Notes under the pieces: generated by a model
Seen by the model: only the letters and a program-made list of their open reading frames with translations
What the model was told of the DNA's origin: nothing
Databases searched by the model: none
Part shown: positions 27,086 to 36,917 of the stretch, one piece after another
Position numbering within the stretch: position 1 is the stretch's first letter
Layout of the letters: every line of letters begins with the position of its first letter
Position numbers and translations under genes: made by a program
Origin: Planctomycetota bacterium
GTDB taxonomy: Bacteria > Planctomycetota > Planctomycetia > Pirellulales > UBA1268
NCBI GenBank assembly: GCA_003669585.1
Contig: QWOQ01000005.1
Span: 962,502 to 1,026,501, forward strand
Direction of reading: 5' to 3'
Length of the DNA stretch: 64,000 nt

Positions 27086-30000
27086 ATGTTCGAACAATTT
27101 TTTCGAGGTCGACGTCGATCTGGCCAGAAATTCATTCGACACCGAAAAACATCTTCTCGCGCTTTGAGCAAGCGAGGTGAATTTCTGACACAAGGAATCG
27201 AATCCCTGGAGCCTCGCCTAGCCCTCACCATCGGAGGCATCTACGCGCCGATCACCGCAAGCACGCAAGCCTATGTCATCACGCTCGATGGCGCGGAAGA
27301 CCTTTACTCACAAAAACTTTCCACAGGAGCAACGCAATTTGCTGACAATTCGAGTTTTCTGCAAAACCTAAATTCGAAAATCAGCGGTGGCGCGTACATA
27401 TCCTCCTCCGCGGATGATAATGTCCGACAGGTAACAACTTTTTATGTAACAAGCGGCAGAACAGAGCCTTTCGTCACTTTTTTTTCTACAAATCCACTGA
27501 GTGGCAGTTCGGTTTCATTTGACGCAGGCGGTGACAATGAAGACGCCGGATACTTGATTGCCGGAACGTTAGGAGGATCGGTTCAGACCAATTGGGGAAG
27601 CGTCGATTTTCAAGCGTCTGACGAGGAACGAGGGGATTGTGAGCTCATAATTCGGCTGCGAAATTGGAACACGGACGGTCCAGACGCCGTCACCGGCACC
27701 GTAAATACTTCTTCCGGTGTGATATCACTCCAGTTTTTCAAAGGTGGTAATCCGTTTGGGCTTGTGAGCGTCGATCCGTCGTATACGAGATACGCCACCT
27801 ATTCACACACGCCGGGCGTTCAATCGTTCACCGTATGGAATGGCCATACAAACAACGAACGACTCCTGGTCCGGCTGGCTCCGGATGAATCCAAAATCAC
27901 ATTCAAATCTCCCTGGCAGGCCACTCTGGGAACCAGTTCCGATCTTTTTTACAGCAAAGCGTTCCGCAACTCTGCAACTGGGGCTCCACCAGGACAAGTC
28001 GCATTAAGTGCTGAATACATCAACTTCAACGCCGATGTCTCTGCTGCTTCGAGCGTTTCCATTGGTAGAGACGGTGACTTTGCGTTCATTGGCCTAACAC
28101 CACCGGTTTACAATCGTATCACCAATGTTTCGGGCAAACTGTCGGCCAATCAATTTAATTTCACAACCGACGCCATCGACGCAAGTGCCGATAGCCTGAT
28201 TTCCCAAGACGAACGCGGCCTGTTTCGCGTGAATTCCACAGGGAACGTTGGCCCAGGTACAACGCTTCTGTTTCAGGCCAACGATTCTGACATCGTGATC
28301 GAAAGCACGTTCGACATTGCTCAACAAACATATCTGATTCAGTCACAATCGTCGGCTTCACAGTATCAGTTCACCACAACCTCTCCGGACACAGGTTTTG
28401 AGACAGGCCAGATCATTGGCGACACGGTGGCCATTACGATGGGCACCACTGGTGGTACCGGACAAATTGCGACACCTGAAAATCCCCACCTGATCGACCT
28501 GCGTACCCGCGTAGGGCGACTTCGGATGTCAGCGGCTTCCAGCCATTCTACCGCGACGCCTTTTCCAGTTCGAATCAAAATTGATGAGGCTGACGACCTG
28601 ACGATCGATGCAACACCGAGCTCCTCCGCCGCAATTTCATTCAAAGTAGGTGGTTCCCTGACTGTCGCCAGCACGCTCGCGACGTATGGTAGTGTCGACA
28701 TCGACGCAGGCACGTCACTCATCGGCAATGGCTCGATCACGACAATCAATGGCAACATCGACATTACAGCACCGCTGATCACGGGAGCAGGCTCGATTAA
28801 CGCTGGTATCGGACTGAGAAAACAAGCCGTTCAATCGGCATCAGATGGCCCGCTGCAAAATGTCACATATAACACGGGAGCCTTCACGGGGTCTGGGGTC
28901 CAGCCGGTGATTGCCGGGGTGGCCTTAAATTTTTCCGAACGAGTGCTGATCAAAGATCAGATCGATGCATCGCAAAACGGTATTTATAAAGTCACCTCGG
29001 GCGTCGCCACGATCACAGCTCCAGCCGTTGCTGCGACAACTATTCCCCTCACAGATACGCATGTCGATATTGCAACTCTGACCCGTCTTGGTTCGAGTGT
29101 TACGTATAGAGACGGCTCTAACCCAGTTTCGATCGGTGTGGGGGCTACGCTGGAAAATACGATAACCGCTGTACAGCACGATTTTTCACTCGTCATCGAT
29201 GGGATGTTACCTCGGTCTGGTAATCAAATTCTCGTCAAGAATCAGGCCACACGGACGCACAATGGCGTGTATACCGTGACAGTGCCGTCCAACGTAACCA
29301 GGATGACTACTGACGTGCGTGTTGCCACGGTCGCTCCTTTGAGTGCTGCGTACAGTGGCGGTGGCGTGGGAGCCACGCTTACAGGGGTCGGCTCCATCAA
29401 CACCGGAGCAACTGGGGGGATCGATGGGATCACTGATCTTGGAGTAAGTCAACGAGTGTTGGTCAAGAATCAACCAAATCCAGCCCACAACGGAATCTAT
29501 GTGGTAACTATCGTCGGAGATAGTAATTCTACTCCAGCGATCAACTGGGTTATGACCCGCGCCCAAGATGCCGACGATGCGGGAGAATTGATTCAAGGCT
29601 TGGGCACCTATGTTAGCCAAGGCAACACTCTGTCAGGAACTGGATTTTCTTTGCTTTCGAGTGCTCCGAGCGTTGGCGCAAGCCCTCAAAACTTTGTCCC
29701 TGCAACGGCCTGGAAATTGACACGATCTACTGAGGTCGATGAACCCAATGAATTCAAGAATTACGCAGGAGTTCGTGTTGGGGGTAACGGGACCAACTCA
29801 GGAAGCCGTTGGTATTCATACAATTATTCTGTTGGCCAACAAGTAGGAAGTACACCTATTTATTATTACGGAGGCCAGCCAAACGCTACGTTTGGTAAGG
29901 TCGCCGCACAGTATCTCAGTGGCAGCGGCGATCTACCTACTGTTGACGGAATTTCCCTCTCGATCGGCGACCGCGTTCTTGTCAAGGACCAGGCGTCCCC

Positions 30001-33000
30001 GGCAGATAATGGGATTTACTCGGTTTACGACGTGGGCGGCTTAAGCGATGCATGGATTCTCCGTCGCTCTCAGGCGACTGCGGATACTTTAAAACAAGGT
30101 CTTGATGTTCCAGTGCTGCAAGGAACGCTCGCGGGTACGAATTGGTCTATAACGTCCAACAATCCCATTCTTGCAGGACAAACCCCAATTACTTTCGCGG
30201 AGGCCATCTCATGGACGCTCGCGAGAGCCGACGACGCTGAGGACGCCGATGAACTTCCCCTTGGTACAGTTGTTCAGGTTGTTGCAGGAATCAACGCGAG
30301 CACCGGCTGGACGCTAATAACCCCAGCCCCCCTCACGCTCAATGTTACGAATCTTATCTTCTCCGAAACTCAGTATCGCGATGTGCTACTTGCCACGCCT
30401 GATAGCCTGAATGCTGTGTATGCCAACAATACACCGGGGCTCTTGGCAAGTACACTCACCAATGCCTCGAATGCCGTCCTGTACCAGCTCAGTGTCGACG
30501 GTGTTACAGTCAAACTTGGCGATCGTATTCTCGTGAAATCCCAGCGGGATGCATCGACCAACGGCATTTATTCTTTAACCACAGCCTCAAACGTAACGAG
30601 GCAGCTTGCAGACGCTCGTATCGCCACGACGGTGAATCTGGTCGCGACTTATAGCAATAATACGCCTGGCGTAATTCCCAGTACCCTCAACGGAACCGGA
30701 TTTATTCCGCTGATCGATGGCGTGGCTCTTCGTGTGTCCGATCGGATTCTCATCAAGAATCAAACCAACGCAGTTCACAATGGTATCTATTCGGTGACTC
30801 GGCTTGGCGGTGGCAGTGGTACTCAATCAAACTGGCAGCTCACAAGGACGGCCGACCTTGATGCAGGGCCTGAGTTTACCAACGGCACAGCGGTTCGGAT
30901 TCAAGAGGGTAATGGAAATGCAAAAAGTGGATTCGTTCTGACGAATATGCCTAGCGATTGTGTTGTGGGAACAAACCCGGTCGCATTTAATAGCGCAACG
31001 AGCTGGCAACTGACCCGCACGGCAGATGCCGATATTGCTGGGCTTTTGCCATATGGTTCATACATTTTTGTGACCAATGGTGCTCTGAACAACAACACGG
31101 GCTGGTCTCTCGGAACGATCGATCCCGTCGAACTCGGACTCACTCCGCTGAACTTCTATTCCTCCACCTCTTCGTTCATTCCGGGAAACGGCACTGTCAG
31201 CCTTTCTTCCCGAACAAACACACTCACAGTGAACTCTCTGGTTTCTGCTCCTGGTGATACCGTTTTTCTGAAATCAACCGGGGCTGGGAGTTCGATCACC
31301 GGTTCCTCGAGGATCGTTGCCGCAAACGCTGTGCTCTCAGCAAGTGGCAATATTCTTGCAAATACTGCGGTTGCGAGCATTCGGATTTCGGCAGGCGCCG
31401 ACATCACGCTCGACAACGCAGGCGCAATCGATCTGAAGAATGTGTCGTCAGTCGGGGGCAATATTGCAGTGATCGCCAATGCCGCCATCATCGCAACTGG
31501 AGTTAAAACGGGGGGATTCGGTGCGGGGGATGGCAACATTTCGCTGACTTCGCGAACCGGTGACATTTCCATCATTGCCGCAATGGCCGTTGGTGACAAA
31601 GTAACGCTTCAGGCGCTCCAAGGTGGCATTCAGGGAATATCGCCTGTCACCACCTGGCTTGACTGGACAGCAGCGGAGGCGCCGAACGCTGATTTCTATA
31701 ACGGGTTCACTCGCCTGTCAGCTTTTCTCACAACTCCCGGTGCCATTGTTATCGATGCGCCTGGACCTATGAGTCTTGAAACTGTTCAGACATACGCAGG
31801 AAACCTTTTTGTCACGGCCGAAGGAACACTGACGGCCAAAAATGTTTCCGCAGGAGGTCGTGGGCAAGTCACTCTGAACAGCAATGGTGTTGGCGGAACG
31901 GTTCAGGTCGTTGCGATCAAGAGCGATGTAGAGACTGCGTTTGTTGTCCAAAAAAATCCGGTGCGAGTGGCGACCGACTCCAATATCTCTCTCCTTCCAA
32001 CTCTCGTTCGCAGCGTGGACGGAATTCAATTAGCGACCGGCGACCGTGTGCTCGTGAAGAATCAAGACAATTTTGCAGACAATGGGATCTATGCTGTTAA
32101 CTCGAATGGAAGTCTTTCACGAACCATAGACGCCAGTGCGAGTGCTGATTTTCCACTCGGAATGCAGGTCATCGTACAAGCAGGAACTCAGACCGGAGTC
32201 TTTGAAGTTTCGTATACCGGTAATTCCCTCAGTCTTACGCTAGGAACGACACCGCTTGCGTTCACAACTGTGCATGCTGTCGTACACGAGGAAAAGCTTC
32301 CTGTGCAGGTGGCATCAGTCTCAAACGAATCGATCGATCCAGTCGGCTCGCGAATAATCGATGGCATTACACTGTCGTTCGGAGATCGGGTATTGCTTAA
32401 GAACCAAACCTTTGTGCCAGACAATGGGATCTACCTGGTGGAATCTGATGGCAGTCTTTCGCGAAGCTCAGATGCCAGCACGTCACTTGATTTAGCGTTC
32501 GGCGCGGTTGTGCGGGCCATAAAAGGATCGAATGCGGGCACGTACCAGATCAATTTTGCAGGGGATCTCGCGATCGGATCTACCGCTTTGAACTTCAATC
32601 CAATCGGTGTCTCAATCTTTGCGTCCACTTCGATCTCGGACGGCGATCTGGTGAATGACGACGTCGATATTTCCGCCAAATCGATCTGGCTGGCATCTCT
32701 CGACGGCAGCATCGGAACGGCCTCTAATCCTCTGGAAACGGAAACCGATTCACTCATTGTCTCAGCCGATTCCACCAGCCTTCAGTCGTTGATGACAAAA
32801 ACCGGTATTTTTATTAACGACGCCGATTCGATTCGTGTCAACAATGCCTACGGGCGAGATACCATTGTTATTCGTGCCGGTGGAATTTCTGGAAATCTGA
32901 CAGCCGATCTCATCACCACAGCCCTCAGCGGGACAATCATGCTTGCCGCCCCGGGCGACATCACTGTGGGCACGCTTGGGTCCGATTCACCGAATGCTCG

Positions 33001-36000
33001 AACGTCATCGATTTCGCTTGATGCTTCATTCGGACGAGTTCTTTCATCGCCTGCCAGCGTTCTGGTTTATGCTGACAAACTTTCGATGCTGTCGAGAGAC
33101 TTTGCCAAGTTCAACTTTGCCGAGCTTGATGACATCAAGACTTTTTCCGCAAGAAGAACAAGTCCCGGAACGCTTTCGGCTGAGTTTGACCGAGAAAATC
33201 CAGTTTTCATCGATGGCATTACGGCCGTTGGTGGTGACATTTCTCTTGGCAATCTCGGCATTGGCGACATGGTCATAACCACTGGTGGAATTAACGCTGG
33301 GGCATTTAACGGCGTGAGCATTCGTATTGCCGGAGAAATTCGTGGACCGTCGATCGACGAATTACCAACTGGGACTATCAAGGCCATACCCGGATTGATC
33401 TCCGGTGGTGGTACGGTCTCGCTGGTTGCGAATTCCTCCATCGTGGCAAGGACATCCGCTGGTGCGATTTCAGCCCGTACGACTGCGACCGAAACGCCTG
33501 GAGTTATCAATCTTACGGAATCTGATTCTGTGCAGATCGGATCGGCTGGCATCGATGCAACGGCAGGTGGTCCTGGAAGCACCATCACCGTCACGGCAGG
33601 CGGTTCAATTGATGGGGCACGAACTGTCGCAGGGCTGATCCGTGCGGAATCACTTCGGATCGATGTACGTTCCGGCCTAGGTATTCGAACATCCGTTGAC
33701 ACATTGCGTGCAACATCAACCTCTGGTGATATCACCATCATCGAATCCGATGCACTCACGATCGGATCTGCCGGGATCAATGGACGTTCCGGTATCGTTC
33801 AAATCATTACCGGTGCAGACACAACATCGAAGCTTCCCAGCGGAGCACTTTCCTTCGTAAACGATGCCGCCAACTCCGGTTTGATTACCGGAGCAAAAAT
33901 TCAACTGAATGCTAAAAGTCCTGGAGATCTAACGATACGATCAAGCTCCTCTTCGATTGCAGCGTCGGCAATCGCTGGCAACATTGTGGTCTCCCAAGCT
34001 ACCTCATTTTCGATCGGCACGACCGGCGTAGCGACCGCAAAGCCAGTCGTTGCAGCCAGCACAGGCAACCTTGCAGCGACCTATGCAAACAATACTCCTG
34101 GAATCATTCCGAGTACGCTGACCGCTGCGAGCAATGGCATTTTGAGTATGGATGGAGTAACGGTTACATTGGGCGATCGAATCCTTGTGAAGAATCAATC
34201 TTCGCCCGGGCAAAATGGGATCTACGCCGTCACGTTCACCGGAAGTAGCAGCACTCGTTGGCGATTGACTCGTACAGTCGATGCCGACGAGACGGCTGAG
34301 CTACCGAATGGAACGGCGGTACATGTCACCAAAGGTCTGCTGAATCAGAATACCACCTACGAACTGGCATTTGTGAATTCCACTCCTGTGATTGGGGTAA
34401 CTCCACTCGTTGCAACGCTGCTGGCGACAGGGTACTCGGTTCAACTCACATCAACCGCAGGTTCCATCAATACTCCATCAGTTTACCTTCCTGGCCAAGG
34501 TATCATTGTCGCTGATTCGGCGATCCTCAATGCGGCCACAGGCATTCTTGCAAATAGTGATGCCAAGACTTTGAGTGCAACGACAACGCGAGGTTCCATC
34601 GGGATTAATTCGGTTGGTGGTGTAAGCTTCTCCGGCTTCACGGGGGGTGGGGGCGTGAATCTGAAGGCGGGAGGAAGCATTACTGATGCCACTGTTCAAG
34701 CGGGGGGTTCAACTTCTTCCATCAACTTATCAACTACCGCCGGCAATATTCAGGCATCTACATTGAAGGCAACCGGTGCGGTGACCTTGAGTTCTGCTGG
34801 CACCATCTCAGCAGTCAGCAATCCGCGTTTCTCACAAGCAGTAATCATTGGTTCTTCTGCAAATCTCACGGCACTTGGAACAGACTCGACCGTCGCTTTG
34901 CCAGCTCTCGCAGCCGATATTGCGACCAAGAACGTCACCGTTCTCGCAACGAAAGGAAGTGCCGACATCCGACTTGTCACCACTCAAACTGTGACACTCG
35001 GACAGATTTCCAAAGCATCCACGACGGCATCAACCAGCGTACAATCCGGAGGTGACCTAACGATTCGATCAACGGGGGGTAATCTTGTCGTCTATGACAT
35101 TCCCGTCATTCCGGCAGGAAAAGTCCTCAACGTCGGCACGGACAATCGATTGAAGTCTGTGACTTTTGTTGTGTCCTCCAATTACGGAGACAATACAACT
35201 TCTGGTTCACTCGGCAAGATGATGGGGTTGATCAATACCAATGCTCCCAGTGCAACTCAAATCAGTTCGCTGGCATTTTCTTCAACACTCATTAACCCCT
35301 TGACATTAACTCAGGAACTGCCGGCGATCACTCGCCCGATAAAAATTGATGGGAATATTCGTTTCAATTCGTCGTCTCTGACCACCGAGACTTCCTCGAG
35401 CGGCAGTGGTGTTATTCTCTCTGGTAAGTCCATCGTCAAATCTGCAGCGGGATCGGCGGTGACCCCTGCATTACCGATCAACGGATTCACGTTCGCTGCC
35501 GGCAGTGCTGGTACCACCGCAAGTCCAAGCCTTCTGACTCACGTGACATTAGGAGGCTTCGGTTCTGGAGCGGCTGTCAAACTGGATGCCGCCAATGTTT
35601 CGGTGACCAATTCAAAGTTTGGAATTGATTCGAAGGGAAAGACTCTGGCAAACAGCATCGGTATTCTCTCGTCATCAAGCGGAAGTAATAGCATATCTGG
35701 TAACACAATCGGCTCGAGCACGATTGCGGGGATTCAGGTAAAATCCGGTACTCCGACACTCCGCGGGAATACGCTTACTTCAAACCGTGATGGCATCCAA
35801 GTCATCGGTGGAAATGCGAATCTGTTTGGCAACACGATCACGACTAGCACAAACAATGGCATTACGGTCACAGGAGCAACGGCAACGGCAACGATCGGAT
35901 CGTCAACCGTTGCTGCGGACAGAAATATCATTCAATCGAACGCTGTCTATGGAATCGCAGTGCTTCAAAAAGCATTTGCATCAATCGTTGGAAACTCCAT

Positions 36001-36361
36001 CAAATTAAATAGCATTGCAGGGATTTATCTTGAACCTACCGCTGCAACAGCAGGCAACAACAATCTTGCCGCCCCAACCAATGTATCGGCCTCGGTCGGT
36101 TCGACTGCCGTAAACATTCGCGTCAGCGGCAGTGTCTCGGGTAGCGGACTTAGATACGTTGATATTTATGCAAACGCACCGACAGACTCCGCTCAGGGGA
36201 CAACCTATCTGGGGCGAATTACAATCACCAGCGGCACAACGTTCTCCGGAACCCTCACGCTCTTGCGTTCGCTGGCAGCCGGCTCGAAAATCACTGCAAC
36301 ACTAACCATGGCCGGTACGACTCCCTACACCTCAGCGTTCTCCAACCCCTTTGTTCTCTAG
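27086..36361 (+). CDS. Giant LEPR-motif surface protein with nine tail-fibre-like modules
   Basis: 3091-residue exported protein. The basic N-terminus ends in the planctomycete LEPR motif (residues 41-44), a conserved export/anchor signature. Nine modules share the core G-D-R-[VI]-L-[VI]-K-[ND]-Q, about nine variable residues, then N-G-[IV]-Y. They lie near residues 619, 713, 789, 962, 1146, 1219, 1652, 1767 and 2364. Several are followed by W-x-L-T/A-R-x-x-D-A-D and a G-T-x-V segment. This pattern is familiar from phage tail fibres and related adhesins. Between the modules are filamentous beta-repeat stretches rich in Gly/Ser/Thr/Ala. Residues about 2830-2990 look like a right-handed beta-helix (repeated NGIxV and GNTI), followed by a beta-sandwich-like end. 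The likely role is adhesion or cell-surface structure. Confidence 0.88.
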   Translation: MFEQFFRGRRRSGQKFIRHRKTSSRALSKRGEFLTQGIESLEPRLALTIGGIYAPITASTQAYVITLDGAEDLYSQKLSTGATQFADNSSFLQNLNSKISGGAYISSSADDNVRQVTTFYVTSGRTEPFVTFFSTNPLSGSSVSFDAGGDNEDAGYLIAGTLGGSVQTNWGSVDFQASDEERGDCELIIRLRNWNTDGPDAVTGTVNTSSGVISLQFFKGGNPFGLVSVDPSYTRYATYSHTPGVQSFTVWNGHTNNERLLVRLAPDESKITFKSPWQATLGTSSDLFYSKAFRNSATGAPPGQVALSAEYINFNADVSAASSVSIGRDGDFAFIGLTPPVYNRITNVSGKLSANQFNFTTDAIDASADSLISQDERGLFRVNSTGNVGPGTTLLFQANDSDIVIESTFDIAQQTYLIQSQSSASQYQFTTTSPDTGFETGQIIGDTVAITMGTTGGTGQIATPENPHLIDLRTRVGRLRMSAASSHSTATPFPVRIKIDEADDLTIDATPSSSAAISFKVGGSLTVASTLATYGSVDIDAGTSLIGNGSITTINGNIDITAPLITGAGSINAGIGLRKQAVQSASDGPLQNVTYNTGAFTGSGVQPVIAGVALNFSERVLIKDQIDASQNGIYKVTSGVATITAPAVAATTIPLTDTHVDIATLTRLGSSVTYRDGSNPVSIGVGATLENTITAVQHDFSLVIDGMLPRSGNQILVKNQATRTHNGVYTVTVPSNVTRMTTDVRVATVAPLSAAYSGGGVGATLTGVGSINTGATGGIDGITDLGVSQRVLVKNQPNPAHNGIYVVTIVGDSNSTPAINWVMTRAQDADDAGELIQGLGTYVSQGNTLSGTGFSLLSSAPSVGASPQNFVPATAWKLTRSTEVDEPNEFKNYAGVRVGGNGTNSGSRWYSYNYSVGQQVGSTPIYYYGGQPNATFGKVAAQYLSGSGDLPTVDGISLSIGDRVLVKDQASPADNGIYSVYDVGGLSDAWILRRSQATADTLKQGLDVPVLQGTLAGTNWSITSNNPILAGQTPITFAEAISWTLARADDAEDADELPLGTVVQVVAGINASTGWTLITPAPLTLNVTNLIFSETQYRDVLLATPDSLNAVYANNTPGLLASTLTNASNAVLYQLSVDGVTVKLGDRILVKSQRDASTNGIYSLTTASNVTRQLADARIATTVNLVATYSNNTPGVIPSTLNGTGFIPLIDGVALRVSDRILIKNQTNAVHNGIYSVTRLGGGSGTQSNWQLTRTADLDAGPEFTNGTAVRIQEGNGNAKSGFVLTNMPSDCVVGTNPVAFNSATSWQLTRTADADIAGLLPYGSYIFVTNGALNNNTGWSLGTIDPVELGLTPLNFYSSTSSFIPGNGTVSLSSRTNTLTVNSLVSAPGDTVFLKSTGAGSSITGSSRIVAANAVLSASGNILANTAVASIRISAGADITLDNAGAIDLKNVSSVGGNIAVIANAAIIATGVKTGGFGAGDGNISLTSRTGDISIIAAMAVGDKVTLQALQGGIQGISPVTTWLDWTAAEAPNADFYNGFTRLSAFLTTPGAIVIDAPGPMSLETVQTYAGNLFVTAEGTLTAKNVSAGGRGQVTLNSNGVGGTVQVVAIKSDVETAFVVQKNPVRVATDSNISLLPTLVRSVDGIQLATGDRVLVKNQDNFADNGIYAVNSNGSLSRTIDASASADFPLGMQVIVQAGTQTGVFEVSYTGNSLSLTLGTTPLAFTTVHAVVHEEKLPVQVASVSNESIDPVGSRIIDGITLSFGDRVLLKNQTFVPDNGIYLVESDGSLSRSSDASTSLDLAFGAVVRAIKGSNAGTYQINFAGDLAIGSTALNFNPIGVSIFASTSISDGDLVNDDVDISAKSIWLASLDGSIGTASNPLETETDSLIVSADSTSLQSLMTKTGIFINDADSIRVNNAYGRDTIVIRAGGISGNLTADLITTALSGTIMLAAPGDITVGTLGSDSPNARTSSISLDASFGRVLSSPASVLVYADKLSMLSRDFAKFNFAELDDIKTFSARRTSPGTLSAEFDRENPVFIDGITAVGGDISLGNLGIGDMVITTGGINAGAFNGVSIRIAGEIRGPSIDELPTGTIKAIPGLISGGGTVSLVANSSIVARTSAGAISARTTATETPGVINLTESDSVQIGSAGIDATAGGPGSTITVTAGGSIDGARTVAGLIRAESLRIDVRSGLGIRTSVDTLRATSTSGDITIIESDALTIGSAGINGRSGIVQIITGADTTSKLPSGALSFVNDAANSGLITGAKIQLNAKSPGDLTIRSSSSSIAASAIAGNIVVSQATSFSIGTTGVATAKPVVAASTGNLAATYANNTPGIIPSTLTAASNGILSMDGVTVTLGDRILVKNQSSPGQNGIYAVTFTGSSSTRWRLTRTVDADETAELPNGTAVHVTKGLLNQNTTYELAFVNSTPVIGVTPLVATLLATGYSVQLTSTAGSINTPSVYLPGQGIIVADSAILNAATGILANSDAKTLSATTTRGSIGINSVGGVSFSGFTGGGGVNLKAGGSITDATVQAGGSTSSINLSTTAGNIQASTLKATGAVTLSSAGTISAVSNPRFSQAVIIGSSANLTALGTDSTVALPALAADIATKNVTVLATKGSADIRLVTTQTVTLGQISKASTTASTSVQSGGDLTIRSTGGNLVVYDIPVIPAGKVLNVGTDNRLKSVTFVVSSNYGDNTTSGSLGKMMGLINTNAPSATQISSLAFSSTLINPLTLTQELPAITRPIKIDGNIRFNSSSLTTETSSSGSGVILSGKSIVKSAAGSAVTPALPINGFTFAAGSAGTTASPSLLTHVTLGGFGSGAAVKLDAANVSVTNSKFGIDSKGKTLANSIGILSSSSGSNSISGNTIGSSTIAGIQVKSGTPTLRGNTLTSNRDGIQVIGGNANLFGNTITTSTNNGITVTGATATATIGSSTVAADRNIIQSNAVYGIAVLQKAFASIVGNSIKLNSIAGIYLEPTAATAGNNNLAAPTNVSASVGSTAVNIRVSGSVSGSGLRYVDIYANAPTDSAQGTTYLGRITITSGTTFSGTLTLLRSLAAGSKITATLTMAGTTPYTSAFSNPFVL

Positions 36362-36917
36362 ACCGGACTCCAGTGGGCTCCAGTATCTTTCTCAAATGCT
36401 TCTGATCGTCATTCAATTCGATTTTTGACGACAGGCGAGCTTCTCTGTTTTCTCCGAACACACACGTTGTGCGCTCGAAGAAAAGGTCATCTTTCTCGCC
36501 AACTCGCTTTGGTCGAGCCTCTTTTCGACTTTGAATCAACGCTCGGGTGATCGGATTGCCCACTTCCGGCGAATCGCTTCGACGAGGCGACATTCTTCGG
36601 AAAATCGAGCGATCAACCTGAGTCAATATAAAAATTTTTCTGCTTTACTACACGAGTGACTTGAGCCATTTGGGGCGAGCCGGGCAAAATATACCTCCAT
36701 TTTGCGTGGCGAACGTGGCGAACGTGGCGAACTTATCCGCCGTCTTTTGCGTAGGTGATCTAAGCCGGATGACCACGACGAAACAAATCCTTGACCATAT
36801 TGGAATAAACTTTTCCAAAAAAAGAACGTAGAAAAAAGTCGTTGGTGGGAAACGGTACGTAAACAAGAGCGTCTCGCCGGTGTGTCTGTATTTGACTGTA
36901 TGTGGAGGAAATATTCG
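36362..36917. other. Intergenic region with a short tandem repeat
   Basis: About 555 bp between the giant protein and the subtilase. Minus-strand frames here have no protein character. The only structured element is the 9-bp triplicate at 36705-36731. It must contain the subtilase promoter. GGAGG at 36904-36908 is the subtilase ribosome site, nine bases from ATG 36918. Confidence 0.6.
36705..36731. repeat. 9-bp tandem repeat, three perfect copies
   Basis: CGTGGCGAA is repeated three times without interruption, 190 bp upstream of the subtilase start. It may be slippage, or a binding-site array, although the 9-bp period does not match a full helical turn. Confidence 0.9.

Noticed and set aside
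27086..36361. A CRISPR or satellite DNA explanation for the repeats in the giant gene
   Set aside because: The repeats are conserved at protein level and diverged at DNA level, with irregular spacing; no short identical DNA repeats with spacers.
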